DNA of 64,000 bases from Thermaerobacter marianensis. Its GTDB lineage: Bacteria; Bacillota; Sulfobacillia; DVGY01. The DNA lies in contig DYGY01000004.1 in NCBI GenBank assembly GCA_020724425.1, positions 1 to 64,000 on the forward strand, in the 5' to 3' direction. A model generated the notes under the pieces. That model did no database searches. It was not told the origin of the DNA and saw only the letters and a program-made list of their open reading frames with translations. The translations under genes and the position numbers were made by a program. Positions 1 through 9,576 of this stretch are shown one piece after another (position 1 is the stretch's first letter; the number at the start of each line of letters is the position of its first letter).

Positions 1-50
1 TATCAGGCTCACTTAGAATCTCGAATTTTTTGTCTTAATTCATGGGGACA

Positions 51-2876
51 TTATAGTTCTCTAAAGAGTTCATCAAGTGCTTCAGAATGTTTTTCCTGAA
101 AGTAGTTACCGAAAATAGAGTCGCTACCATAAAGGATATAGTCATCCATTAACATGTCATAATATTTTCGTTTACCTGGTTCAGCGGTGATGAGGAACTG
201 GTAGCGATCATTGCCAAACTGAACGTCTTTTAGAGCATCATTAAGGCGAGTAAATTCGTCTCTAGCCATTTCTATTTGTTCTCGCAGCTGGCTGATGAAG
301 TGTTCCTTAAATTCTTGTTCTGCATCTTTTCTAGCTAAGCTAACTTTCTCTTGGTAGTTAGGTAGTTCACTTTGTTCAAGCCGTATTAGTTCTTCTAGGT
401 ATTGGGAGACTCCTTGGATTGTTGGAGACCCACCAAATTGGAAGGTGATATTGTAATTGGTTTGTAGGGAATTTAGCTTGCTTTGCACTTTTTCTCGTTG
501 AGTTTTTTGACCTTCCTGATTGGTTCTAAAGTTAATAGCAATGCGTTCGGGATTTGTGGTTTTCCGTTCTTTAAGGTATCTTCTTAGAGCTAGGGGGAAT
601 GCTTTGGGATACTGATTGCGAAAGTCCTTAAGCTCCTTATTAGCCCTAGTTATTTCAAAGGAAATATTTTTTTGACTCTTCTTTAGTTGCTCTATTTTTT
701 CTTCTAGTCCACCTAAATGCTTAATAGACTGCTCTTTTTCTTGTTGGCTGTCTGCAATAGCTTTATCTATTGTTTCTAGACGCATTTGTAGATCTATTAT
801 TGTGGTGTCATCTAATTGAGCTAGTTTTGCTTTGGTGCGATCTATTGTTTGACTTAGTTCAATCCTTTTCTCAAGTTTCTGATGTATACTAATCAGATTG
901 ATTCTTTGGCTATAATCCTTAGCTAGGATGTTCTTTAATGTCAGGTGCCGGTGGGATATTATCTGTCTTTTTTCTTCTAGTTCTAAGAGTTGTTGTTTCT
1001 TTATGGCTAGTTGCCTTGGTAATGCCCTTTGACCTATAAATGGTTGGGCATAGATATCGGTATTTATTTGTCTGGCGGCATGGTTAATATAGGTCATGCA
1101 GTGTGGGGTAATGGCCCTAGTGAATCTCTTAAGTTCTTCTTCTGTTTGGGCTTTCATCAAGTTACCTAAGAGCAGATTGATATAGCCCCTGGCATAGGGG
1201 TTGTTTGTAGTTACCTCTTCAGCTAAGGAACCCTGATCATATCTATCAATATAGGTTAGAGCTTTCTCAGTGTTGATTAATCCGACACCGTGGATTCTAT
1301 ATTGCTGTCGTACTTCTTTGTATATCTTGAGTGCCTTATCAAAGTATTCTGGTCCTACGAGAAGATCAAAGCGACGGGTATTTAGGTAGCCTTCTACTGC
1401 ATTCTGCCATTTTTCATCAGGAATTTCTAGTTGTTCACAGAGAATTTGTACTGGTTCAGTGAGTCCTTGTTCTAGTAGTTGCTTTAGTTGGTTAACTTCT
1501 GGTTTGTACTGGAGCTTACCCTTTTCTAACTGCTTAATGTTTTCTCTTAGTTTGGTTATTTGTTCTTCTAGGTCCTTTAGTTGATTTTCAAGGTTCCATA
1601 ATTCTTGGTTAAAGGATTGAGATACCTGGTTTAGTTGTGTTTTATATTTTTCTAGCTCCTCTTTCTCAGGTATCTTTTCAGTATCTGAATAGATAGCGTG
1701 ATGGAGGTCCTTTAGGATTGTCCAATCCATAGCAGTGTTAAAGAGGTTCTCTTTGACCAGATTGTCTAGGAATTCCAAGGTTAGACCTAGATCTTTGCCA
1801 AGGGTTTCTAGTTCCTCATTTAGTGTCTTTTTGTTTTCCATAAGTCTGTTAAGTTCAGTTTTAAGCTTTTCAAGTTCCTGATAGACCGTATTAGAAAGGA
1901 GAGCACCTGTTAGAGATTTTTGCTCTTCTGTAAGGGTTTGCAGTTTGTTTTCTAGGGTCTTGATTGCTGTTTTGGTCTCATTTAGCTTACTAGCTGTCTT
2001 TTTTTCTTCGCTTCGCGTTTGTTGAAGCTTTTGTGCTAGATGTTCAAGGGAACCTAATCTAATCAGATAATCCTGTTCTATAACTACTTCTGTTAGGCGC
2101 TGTATTTCTTGGTATTGGTCCTTAATTATTGTCAGATTGCTTATTTTCTTAAGAATTTCCTCTACAAGATCTTCCATCTTTCTGTAGTGTTGGTAGTTTT
2201 CTCTCATGTCTGTTATATCAATGTCTTTTTCTTGAAGAATATAGTCATAGACGAATTTGCGGAGTTCGACAATGGGTGAAAAGCCGATACCCTTAACCAA
2301 TAGAGAGAAAAATCTCTCCGGGAGGATTCCTAGTTTTTGGAGCAGGTCTTCTCGGTATGACTGGACATTACTGTATACTTTAAGGCCCTGGTGGATTCGG
2401 GCTAGGTCTTTCATTTTCTTAAGGTTATGGGGAAACTCCTTGTTTCCAGTGACTGTAACGAGGAGGTTATCTGTAAGTCTGGTGTTTTCCCATTTATAGA
2501 AGGCATGACTATATGACCCGTCCTTAAAGACATCAACAACTACCCCTAAGATAAAGGTATTGTTAGTGGTAGTGTCGGCTAGTTCCAATGCCACATGGGA
2601 ACTAAAATCACCACTGCGGAGGAAACCACCCTGGCTGTTTTCTTCTCCGGTTTTACCTCTAACATAGCCAAGAAGATCTCGTCTGGTTTCAGAATAGGCG
2701 GAAACATTAAAACGAATCTCTGTTAGGTTAGCAATGAGAACTAGCTGCAAAGCATCAAGGATAGTTGATTTGCCAGCACCATTGGCACCTGTAATCAGGG
2801 TATTGCCATTAAGTATTATTGTTTGATCGGTGAAGTAGTGCCAGTTAATTAGTCTAATACCTGTTAAGGTCTTCAT
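51..2876 (-). CDS. jetC: Wadjet JetC-like SMC/MksB-type ATPase, apparently C-terminally truncated
   Basis: Start probably the internal Met (MKTLTGIRLINWHYF), not the upstream ORF start at 2936. Walker A GANGAGKST, long coiled coils, middle domain, located after jetA and jetB. No LSGG signature or Walker B seen in the ORF; stop at 51-53. Confidence 0.85.
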   Translation of the reverse strand: MKTLTGIRLINWHYFTDQTIILNGNTLITGANGAGKSTILDALQLVLIANLTEIRFNVSAYSETRRDLLGYVRGKTGEENSQGGFLRSGDFSSHVALELADTTTNNTFILGVVVDVFKDGSYSHAFYKWENTRLTDNLLVTVTGNKEFPHNLKKMKDLARIHQGLKVYSNVQSYREDLLQKLGILPERFFSLLVKGIGFSPIVELRKFVYDYILQEKDIDITDMRENYQHYRKMEDLVEEILKKISNLTIIKDQYQEIQRLTEVVIEQDYLIRLGSLEHLAQKLQQTRSEEKKTASKLNETKTAIKTLENKLQTLTEEQKSLTGALLSNTVYQELEKLKTELNRLMENKKTLNEELETLGKDLGLTLEFLDNLVKENLFNTAMDWTILKDLHHAIYSDTEKIPEKEELEKYKTQLNQVSQSFNQELWNLENQLKDLEEQITKLRENIKQLEKGKLQYKPEVNQLKQLLEQGLTEPVQILCEQLEIPDEKWQNAVEGYLNTRRFDLLVGPEYFDKALKIYKEVRQQYRIHGVGLINTEKALTYIDRYDQGSLAEEVTTNNPYARGYINLLLGNLMKAQTEEELKRFTRAITPHCMTYINHAARQINTDIYAQPFIGQRALPRQLAIKKQQLLELEEKRQIISHRHLTLKNILAKDYSQRINLISIHQKLEKRIELSQTIDRTKAKLAQLDDTTIIDLQMRLETIDKAIADSQQEKEQSIKHLGGLEEKIEQLKKSQKNISFEITRANKELKDFRNQYPKAFPLALRRYLKERKTTNPERIAINFRTNQEGQKTQREKVQSKLNSLQTNYNITFQFGGSPTIQGVSQYLEELIRLEQSELPNYQEKVSLARKDAEQEFKEHFISQLREQIEMARDEFTRLNDALKDVQFGNDRYQFLITAEPGKRKYYDMLMDDYILYGSDSIFGNYFQEKHSEALDELFREL

Positions 2877-3492
2877 TGCTATCCTCCTCGGGGTTAAATG
2901 CGTCTGGGTCTTTAGCGTAGTTGCGTAATCTATCATATACCTGTCTGATATCCTCTACAGGCAAGGCGTAACGGATTGAAGGATAGATTAGGAGGCGGTG
3001 TTCTGGGTTTACAGGATTAGAATCTAGGCTCTCTGCTAAATTGTACTTCTTCATAAGTGAGATGAAGTTACGCAAGGATTCTTTAGTTATTGGTCTATCT
3101 TTGATGTTAAGTGCTCTGTATTCAGCTTGGATATCTGCACTCTGGATAACTACTTTATCACTTAAGGCTAGCTCTTTTTTCTTACGTTCATAGATTAGCC
3201 TCACAATTAAGAGCAGGATGCTTTCTTCCATATTGAGTTGCAGTCTGTTATGGCCTGAGCTTTTAATATAATAGACTCCGTCTCCTTTGGCTAAAAAGAG
3301 TTCCAATTTGGCTAAAGATAAATACCCTTTGAAGATATCTTCGAATTTGCTGATTAGGTAGAAGTCACTCTTTGTTTCATCTTTGTCCCGTACTATAAAG
3401 GTGGAACCAAGAAGTTTGTGGATAATACGGGTGAAGCGTTCTTGTTCTGTTATTGTCAGTTCTTCATAGGCTGTATACCAAGGTTTTTCCAT
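2854..3492 (-). CDS. jetB: Wadjet JetB-like protein (DUF4194, MksE-like kleisin partner)
   Basis: 212 aa, wHTH-like composition, sits between jetA and jetC and overlaps the jetC start. Confidence 0.82.
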   Translation of the reverse strand: MEKPWYTAYEELTITEQERFTRIIHKLLGSTFIVRDKDETKSDFYLISKFEDIFKGYLSLAKLELFLAKGDGVYYIKSSGHNRLQLNMEESILLLIVRLIYERKKKELALSDKVVIQSADIQAEYRALNIKDRPITKESLRNFISLMKKYNLAESLDSNPVNPEHRLLIYPSIRYALPVEDIRQVYDRLRNYAKDPDAFNPEEDSNEDLNRY

Positions 3493-3506
3493 TAAAGAAC
3501 CCCCAT

Positions 3507-4901
3507 TTACTTTAAGGTTATCATAAAGTTTGGTAAGAGATATTGGCCATCTAAAGAAACAACCTCGGTATTACCAAAAGAGATTTTGTATTTGGCCTGG
3601 CGGTTATTCTTAAATACTAACGCATAGATGAGATAGATTAGGATTTCGGTAGATTCAATTCTGATTTCATTGGCTGCTATTGCTGTTTTGTTTTGTAATA
3701 GATCGAGTATGAATGTGTTTACCTTATCTATTGAAACCTGGTTTTGCATTTCCTTAAGCAGTCTTTCCTGTTTTTCCTTTTGTTGTGTTTCCGATAAGCT
3801 TGTATTTCTGTCCAAACTAAGGGGTTCATGCGTTTTTGCTTTGCTACGGGGTGTAAACAGGGATTGGTCATCAAGGAAGTTATGATCATAAATCTGAGAG
3901 AATCCTTCCTGAATCAGTTCTAGTTCAGCCTCGGTTGTTTCCTTGGCAAAGTATTTCAGGATTTCTTGAAGTTGTCCTTCTGTTGATTCTGCTGTTGTCA
4001 GCATATATTCTATTCTTCTTCGTGAGGCTGCTGTATACTGACTGTTTCTTCTATCAATTTCCTTTAAGATGGTATCCATTCCCCGATAACTAGTCTCAAT
4101 ATAGTTTAACATTTTTCTAATTTCAGTTTTAGGTTCATGTAGTAGCTCATCTGAAGAAGAGTATCTTTTAGCGAGTTCTTTTGCTGTTTGTTCTATCCAG
4201 ATATCGTTATTGGACCACTCACTAACTATCGCAATTATTTTAGGTCTATACTTATAGACACTGTCAGAGGTTTTTAAGCGATGATATCTCTGGTCAATTA
4301 TCTCAGTCATGTACTGTTCAAAGTGTTGTTCTAAGAGTTCTTTTGGTGTCTTGCTTTTAGTTACCCTCTCTATGTATGTTTTGATATTATGACTTAAGGA
4401 CTTCAATTGACGCACAAGCTCCATGGTTAGGCGATGGGCCTGTTCTAAAGCATCAAGTCTGTTTTGCATTGTATCAGGAGAAGCTAATACTGAATAGGTT
4501 GCATAAACCAGTCCCTTAAATTCCTGTCTTCTGTTGTTTTGAAGTTGATCAAAGGTATCCAGAAGCTCGATGGAGTAGTCGGGCAGGGTAACATATTGTT
4601 TGTAATTATCCTTTGTTTCTATATCTATCCAGCCGAATGCTTCCAATTGACGTATAAACCAGAGGGCTCTGCCTCTTGAGTCATCTGAGGAGAGTTCTTC
4701 TGTATCCATACTAGAGAGGTCTAGGGTATCAATACTCTCTAGATAATCAATGGCAGAACTAGTGATTACTTCTCTTTCGATGGAGAAGGGATGAATCTTG
4801 TACAGTTCATAGATGTTCATCAGAATCTGAGCATAGTCTTTTCTTAAAGGACCGGCCAGAGGTGCAAAGAGATTATCGGGGATGATGCCAAAAATGGCCA
4901 T
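3507..4901 (-). CDS. jetA: Wadjet JetA-like protein (MksF/kleisin-type, DUF5716)
   Basis: 464 aa; N-terminus LFAPLAGPLRKDYAQILMNIYELY typical of the JetA family; first gene of the jetABC order. Confidence 0.85.
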   Translation of the reverse strand: MAIFGIIPDNLFAPLAGPLRKDYAQILMNIYELYKIHPFSIEREVITSSAIDYLESIDTLDLSSMDTEELSSDDSRGRALWFIRQLEAFGWIDIETKDNYKQYVTLPDYSIELLDTFDQLQNNRRQEFKGLVYATYSVLASPDTMQNRLDALEQAHRLTMELVRQLKSLSHNIKTYIERVTKSKTPKELLEQHFEQYMTEIIDQRYHRLKTSDSVYKYRPKIIAIVSEWSNNDIWIEQTAKELAKRYSSSDELLHEPKTEIRKMLNYIETSYRGMDTILKEIDRRNSQYTAASRRRIEYMLTTAESTEGQLQEILKYFAKETTEAELELIQEGFSQIYDHNFLDDQSLFTPRSKAKTHEPLSLDRNTSLSETQQKEKQERLLKEMQNQVSIDKVNTFILDLLQNKTAIAANEIRIESTEILIYLIYALVFKNNRQAKYKISFGNTEVVSLDGQYLLPNFMITLK

Positions 4902-5387
4902 ACCGTTATCACCCTGTTCTAGTTTTCCTGTTGTATTTGTTGTTTCTTTTAAGTTCTATTAGCTTCCTTCACAATATCATAAAGAAGTGTGTTAAGGTAG
5001 ATTCTCTCTCTACCTATTTTTGTGGCACTAAGAACCTCTTAGCTTCTAACAGAATATCTTGCTGTTGTCTTTCTAGAAACATTAAGGACTTTTCCAAATA
5101 CACAATTGTATAGAACTCATCAAAAAGGTCGACTAGTTCTATTGAGTAGAGTTTTCGTAGGGTCCCTGCAGCAGTTGCTTTTTTGGCAGTGTGAAAACAA
5201 ATACATCTCTTTGCTGCCTTACCGCTCTACAAAAATGAGAATCAAAGTAAGGAGGTGGTGCTATGATGTATGAGAAAATTCTTGGTGGGTGTCTATTGTG
5301 AGGTGGAATTTGAAGGAAGTAGTAGGTTAAGTTCTGATCCGAACAAGAATCCCCTGGATTAATCCAGGGGGAGTATGTGAAGATAGG

Positions 5388-6635
5388 TCATATTAACCAA
5401 ACAGGAACATACCAGTTTTTCTGCTCGATTGGCAAGAGATCATTTGCCATGCAAATAACTGCACCGTTACCGATCTGTGCTCTATAAGGTTGATCTAGTC
5501 TTTCTGGTTGAGTAACGGGGTCTAATACTTTGAAATGTTTAATAGCGTTTTTTCCTGGGGAAGCAGATTTTTTGATTTCAATGGGATATAGGGTGTTGTT
5601 TTGATAGATCAACAGGTCTATTTCTTTTTTGTCTTTATCACGGTAATAGAAGAGGGGGGGTTCTTTTCCGGCATTGAGATAGCTTTTATAAATTTCTGAG
5701 AAGACATAACTCTCAAAGAATGCTCCGGACATGGCTCCCCTTTCTAGAACTTCAGGATCACTCCATTTTAAGAGATGGGCACAAAGACCTGTATCTAGGA
5801 AGTGCAACATTGGCTGCTTTGTTACTCGTTTTAAAAGATTATTGTGATATGGTCTGACCATAGCGATGATGTGTGAAGACATCAGGTTGGAGAGCCATTT
5901 TTTTGCAGTTGGAGCAGAGATGCCGCTTTCTTTAGCTATTTCTTCATAGACGACAGGTTTAGCTGTTCTCGCAGCAACTACTGTCATAAAGTTGTAGAAT
6001 GCCATTTCATCAGCAACCTGGGTGAGATCCCTTATATCGCGTTTGATATAGGTATCAATGTATGAGCGATAATAGATTTCTAGATCAATGTTGTCATCTG
6101 TATATAGCTTTGGCATTGATCCCTTAAAGATCCGGCTATATAGTTCATTGAGATTAAGCCTTTTGGCTACTTGAGTACGCTTTCCGAGTTTTTCTGGATC
6201 CGTAGTGAATACTTCAGAGGGTGTGGCATTAATCTCACTGGTAGAAAGGCCTAATAGCTTGATAATGCCGACTCGACCAGCTAGGGTTTCACTAACATTT
6301 TTCATCATGACAAAAGACTGTGAACCAGTAAGCCAGAAATCATTATTGCGCTGTGATTTGTCTACGGCCATTTTGATGTATGGGAGTAGCTCGGTAGCAT
6401 ACTGGATTTCATCGATTAACACAGGCGGGGTATATCGTTGCATAAATAAGCCAGGATCGTTTTTTGCTAGATAACGGATATCAGGGTCATCAAGTGTGAC
6501 GATTTTCCGATTAGGTTCGGCTAGTTTTTCTAGCATTGTTGATTTGCCTACCTGACGGGGACCTGTCACTAGTATTACTGGAAAGGTTTCAGTGGTTCTA
6601 AGAATATAATCTTCTATGGCTCTTTTTATATACAT
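5388..6635 (-). CDS. AAA ATPase with DUF4143 (AAA_14 family)
   Basis: GPRQVGKSTML Walker A, LDDPDIRYLAKNDP, LIDEIQYA Walker B, C-terminal nuclease-like FYYRDKDKKEIDLLI...PIEIKKS. Confidence 0.9.
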   Translation of the reverse strand: MYIKRAIEDYILRTTETFPVILVTGPRQVGKSTMLEKLAEPNRKIVTLDDPDIRYLAKNDPGLFMQRYTPPVLIDEIQYATELLPYIKMAVDKSQRNNDFWLTGSQSFVMMKNVSETLAGRVGIIKLLGLSTSEINATPSEVFTTDPEKLGKRTQVAKRLNLNELYSRIFKGSMPKLYTDDNIDLEIYYRSYIDTYIKRDIRDLTQVADEMAFYNFMTVVAARTAKPVVYEEIAKESGISAPTAKKWLSNLMSSHIIAMVRPYHNNLLKRVTKQPMLHFLDTGLCAHLLKWSDPEVLERGAMSGAFFESYVFSEIYKSYLNAGKEPPLFYYRDKDKKEIDLLIYQNNTLYPIEIKKSASPGKNAIKHFKVLDPVTQPERLDQPYRAQIGNGAVICMANDLLPIEQKNWYVPVWLI

Positions 6636-6820
6636 AAGTTTTCACCTCTCTTTATAGTTATTGTAGCCATGAATCTGAGAAGCTATACGTCTAAACTAAA
6701 ATTCAATTTTATTTTAGACGGTTTAGATGGTTTGTGTCAAGCGCTAAAGACGGGAGAAACTAGCTAATTCCACCATCATGTGAATGATGCTCTCTAGGTT
6801 CTGGAATAAGTAATATCAGG

Positions 6821-6856
6821 GCTGATGCAAAATGAACAGGTCTGCATCAGCTTTTT
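6821..6856 (+). terminator. Rho-independent terminator-like hairpin
   Basis: GCTGATGCA (6821-6829) / TGCATCAGC (6843-6851) followed by TTTTT. Confidence 0.6.
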
Positions 6857-7194
6857 CACTATGAGGATAGGGCAGCTGCCTAAGAAACTTGCAGTTGCCC
6901 TATTGATTAGTGATAAACTTAGCTTCAGGTATTAAGAGCTGAGAGTGACTCGGTAATCTGAGTAAATCATATTTAGCTGCCTCCTGTTTATAGAGGTCTG
7001 AATTCAAGGTGTATGATGACCTTATGTAGAAGGGCTGTTGCTGAAGCTATCATATCCCAGAGGCGGGCTGGTTGGGTCAGCAGTCTAGTGAGAGAAACTT
7101 CTTATCGGTAGTATCTACTCATATTAGAGGATGAGAGGGGTTTCTTGTTTGGAAGAGAAACAATACCTGTAATCTTACACTGGAGGTATCTAAT

Positions 7195-8187
7195 GTGAAT
7201 CTACCTAAGTGTATCTCTTTAGCGAATCTCCCCACTCCCATTCAGCCTTTGGAACGGTTATCCGCTGAGTTGGGTGTTAGTATTTCTGTGAAGCGTGATG
7301 ATTTTACCGGTATGGAGGTTAGTGGTAATAAGGTGAGAAAGCTTGAGTTTGCTGTGGCTTTAGCATTGGAACAGGGAGCAGATGTGTTAGTTACTTGTGG
7401 TGGGCTTCAGTCTAATCATGCTAGAGCTACTGCTGCTGTGGCCAGGAAGTTAGGATTGGAGTGTCATCTGGTTTTAAGGGGTAAGCCTGAAGAGGTAGAA
7501 GGGAATCTGTTTTTAGATTTGCTTTTGGGTGCTAAGGTGACTTTTTTGGAAGCAGAGGTTTTCAATAGTTCTCATCTTGAAGTGATGGAAGAATTAAAGA
7601 GGAATTATGAAAGAATGGGAAAGAAGGCATACTTGCTACCTATGGGTGCTTCCAATGCTATTGGCTCTTTTGGTTATTTTAAAGCTTATAAAGAGATATT
7701 AAGTCAGGATATTTTTTTTGATAATATTGTCTGTGCTGTGGGCTCTGGTGGAACTCAGGCGGGCTTAGTGTTGGGTAATATATTGCATGGATATAAACAT
7801 CAGGTTTATGGCATCCCTATTGTTGATGATAGTAGGGTTTTTGGTCCTGTAGTTAGGGGACTGGTAGGGGAGTGTCTTAATCTAATGGGTATGGACAGTG
7901 CTTTTGATGAAGAAGCTATTAAGTTTCTGGATGGTTATGCTGGGAGAGGTTATGCTTTAAATACAAGAGAAGAGTTGGCTTTCATTAGAAATATAGCAAG
8001 ACTTGAAGGAATATTGTTTGATCCTGTCTATACAGGAAAGGCTTTTAGAGGTATGGTAGAAGAGGTAAAGAAGGGAACATTACAAGGGAGAACTCTTTTT
8101 ATTCATACAGGGGGACTGTATGGATTGTTTCCTAAAGCTATGGAGTTTATGGAGGTATTGGATGAGAAAGATAGCGATTATTTATGA
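7195..8187 (+). CDS. dcyD: D-cysteine desulfhydrase / ACC deaminase family PLP enzyme
   Basis: PTPIQPLERLS..., KRDDFTGMEVSGNKVRKLE (PLP lysine), CGGLQSNHARATAAVA, GSGGTQAGL. Confidence 0.82.
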   Translation: MNLPKCISLANLPTPIQPLERLSAELGVSISVKRDDFTGMEVSGNKVRKLEFAVALALEQGADVLVTCGGLQSNHARATAAVARKLGLECHLVLRGKPEEVEGNLFLDLLLGAKVTFLEAEVFNSSHLEVMEELKRNYERMGKKAYLLPMGASNAIGSFGYFKAYKEILSQDIFFDNIVCAVGSGGTQAGLVLGNILHGYKHQVYGIPIVDDSRVFGPVVRGLVGECLNLMGMDSAFDEEAIKFLDGYAGRGYALNTREELAFIRNIARLEGILFDPVYTGKAFRGMVEEVKKGTLQGRTLFIHTGGLYGLFPKAMEFMEVLDEKDSDYL

Positions 8188-8851
8188 GGATAATCATTTG
8201 TTAGTTGTTGAAAAGCCTGTTAATGTAGCTACTCAGGCAGATGCTTCAGGGGATATGGATCTTTTAAGTATTCTAAAAGAGGATATCAAGAGAAGATATG
8301 ATAAGCCGGGGAATGTTTATCTGGGTTTAGTGCATCGCTTAGATAGACCTGTTGGGGGTGCAATGGTTTTTGCTAAGACGTCTAAGGCTGCTTCTCGGTT
8401 GTCTGACTCTATTAGAAAAAGAGAGATGAAAAAGGAGTATCTGGCTGTGGTGCATGGTAGTTTAAAGCCTGATAAGGGGATACTTAAGGACTATTTGTAT
8501 AAGGATCAGAAGACTAATATGGTGACAGTCGTTCCTTCTAGTCATAAGGAAGGCAAAGAGGCTATTTTAGAATATGAGGTACTTGAGAGTTCAGGGAAAT
8601 ATAGCTTGGTAGCAGTAAATTTAGTGACTGGAAGACCACATCAGGTTAGGGTGCAACTAGCTAACAAGGGTAATCCCTTGTATGGTGATCAGAAGTATGG
8701 AGGGAAATTGAGTGAAGTGGGGCAACAGCTTGCTTTATGGTCCCATAGAGTTACTGTGAGCCACCCTACCTTGAAGGAAGAGATGATTTTCACTTCCTAT
8801 CCTGCTGAGTTTCATCCTTGGAAGTCGTTTAAATATATATCGAAGAGATGA
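8162..8851 (+). CDS. RluA/RluD-family pseudouridine synthase
   Basis: HRLDRPVGGAMVFAKTSKAA catalytic motif, TGRPHQVRVQLA. The internal ATG at 8162 is the better start; overlaps the upstream gene by 26 nt. Confidence 0.9.
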   Translation: MRKIAIIYEDNHLLVVEKPVNVATQADASGDMDLLSILKEDIKRRYDKPGNVYLGLVHRLDRPVGGAMVFAKTSKAASRLSDSIRKREMKKEYLAVVHGSLKPDKGILKDYLYKDQKTNMVTVVPSSHKEGKEAILEYEVLESSGKYSLVAVNLVTGRPHQVRVQLANKGNPLYGDQKYGGKLSEVGQQLALWSHRVTVSHPTLKEEMIFTSYPAEFHPWKSFKYISKR

Positions 8852-8875
8852 GATTAGGCTATCATAGTAGAGCTT

Positions 8876-8909
8876 AAAGGATGTAGTTTGCGAAACTACA
8901 TCCTTTTTT
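8876..8909 (+). terminator. Intrinsic terminator
   Basis: AAAGGATGTAGTTT-GCG-AAACTACATCCTTT followed by further Ts. Confidence 0.8.
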
Positions 8910-8914
8910 GGTGT

Positions 8915-9409
8915 TTAGGGTCTGCTTTTAGCTCTGCGTAGAGCTATGAAGCCAAAGGCAAGGAGCAAGAGTGCTCCTAGGATATATACGGTTGAAGAAG
9001 AGTCTTGTTCTGTTGTCATTGTGGTGACCTCTCCAGTTGTATCTGAAGCAAAGAATGTATATGCTTGATTTCCTTCTACTACCTGGACTAGTTCTGTGCC
9101 GAAGATGTCATAGAGGTAGTTGGCATATTCCTCACTGTAGGGAGTAATCCCTATCTCGACATGGGTCATGGTAGGGGATGTATGGGTTACAGTGAAGTCT
9201 TGTTGTTTAAGTTCATCAATGTTATCGATGAAGAGATATTGGTCTATCTCTTTTTGTTTTCCTAGTATTTCTGGATTTGCTTGATCTGGTATGTCACTAG
9301 AGACTGGTCTATCTGGTGATTCGGGTTTTGTCGCTGCCATAGCTGGTGTTGCTAGTGTTAATAGGCAGAGACCTAGTAGTGCTGTTTTTAGGATCTTTGA
9401 TTTGAGCAT
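8915..9409 (-). CDS. Secreted, C-terminally membrane-anchored protein of unknown function
   Basis: N-terminal signal peptide (LCLLTLATPAMAA) and C-terminal hydrophobic segment followed by RRAKSRP. Confidence 0.6.
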   Translation of the reverse strand: MLKSKILKTALLGLCLLTLATPAMAATKPESPDRPVSSDIPDQANPEILGKQKEIDQYLFIDNIDELKQQDFTVTHTSPTMTHVEIGITPYSEEYANYLYDIFGTELVQVVEGNQAYTFFASDTTGEVTTMTTEQDSSSTVYILGALLLLAFGFIALRRAKSRP

Positions 9410-9576
9410 GGTCTAGAGTCCTTTCTGTGTAAGTTTTGTTCCTTTGTATGGTTTAGACGGGGGAGTAGGGGGTTTTGTTCCTGTGATTTGGGGTTTTGTT
9501 GTTAGAGAGGATTAGCAGGAACATTTGCTTGGATAGTGAAAGCATATGGTATGTTTATCCATGGGGAGGATTTGCT

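Noticed and set aside
2257-2499. 80-aa plus-strand ORF
   Set aside because: Antisense within jetC, no recognisable family; same for 3670..3885 (in jetA) and 6205..6474 (in the DUF4143 ATPase).
4931-5113. 60-aa plus-strand ORF upstream of jetA
   Set aside because: Low-complexity composition, no recognisable start signal or homology; probably promoter/leader DNA of jetA.
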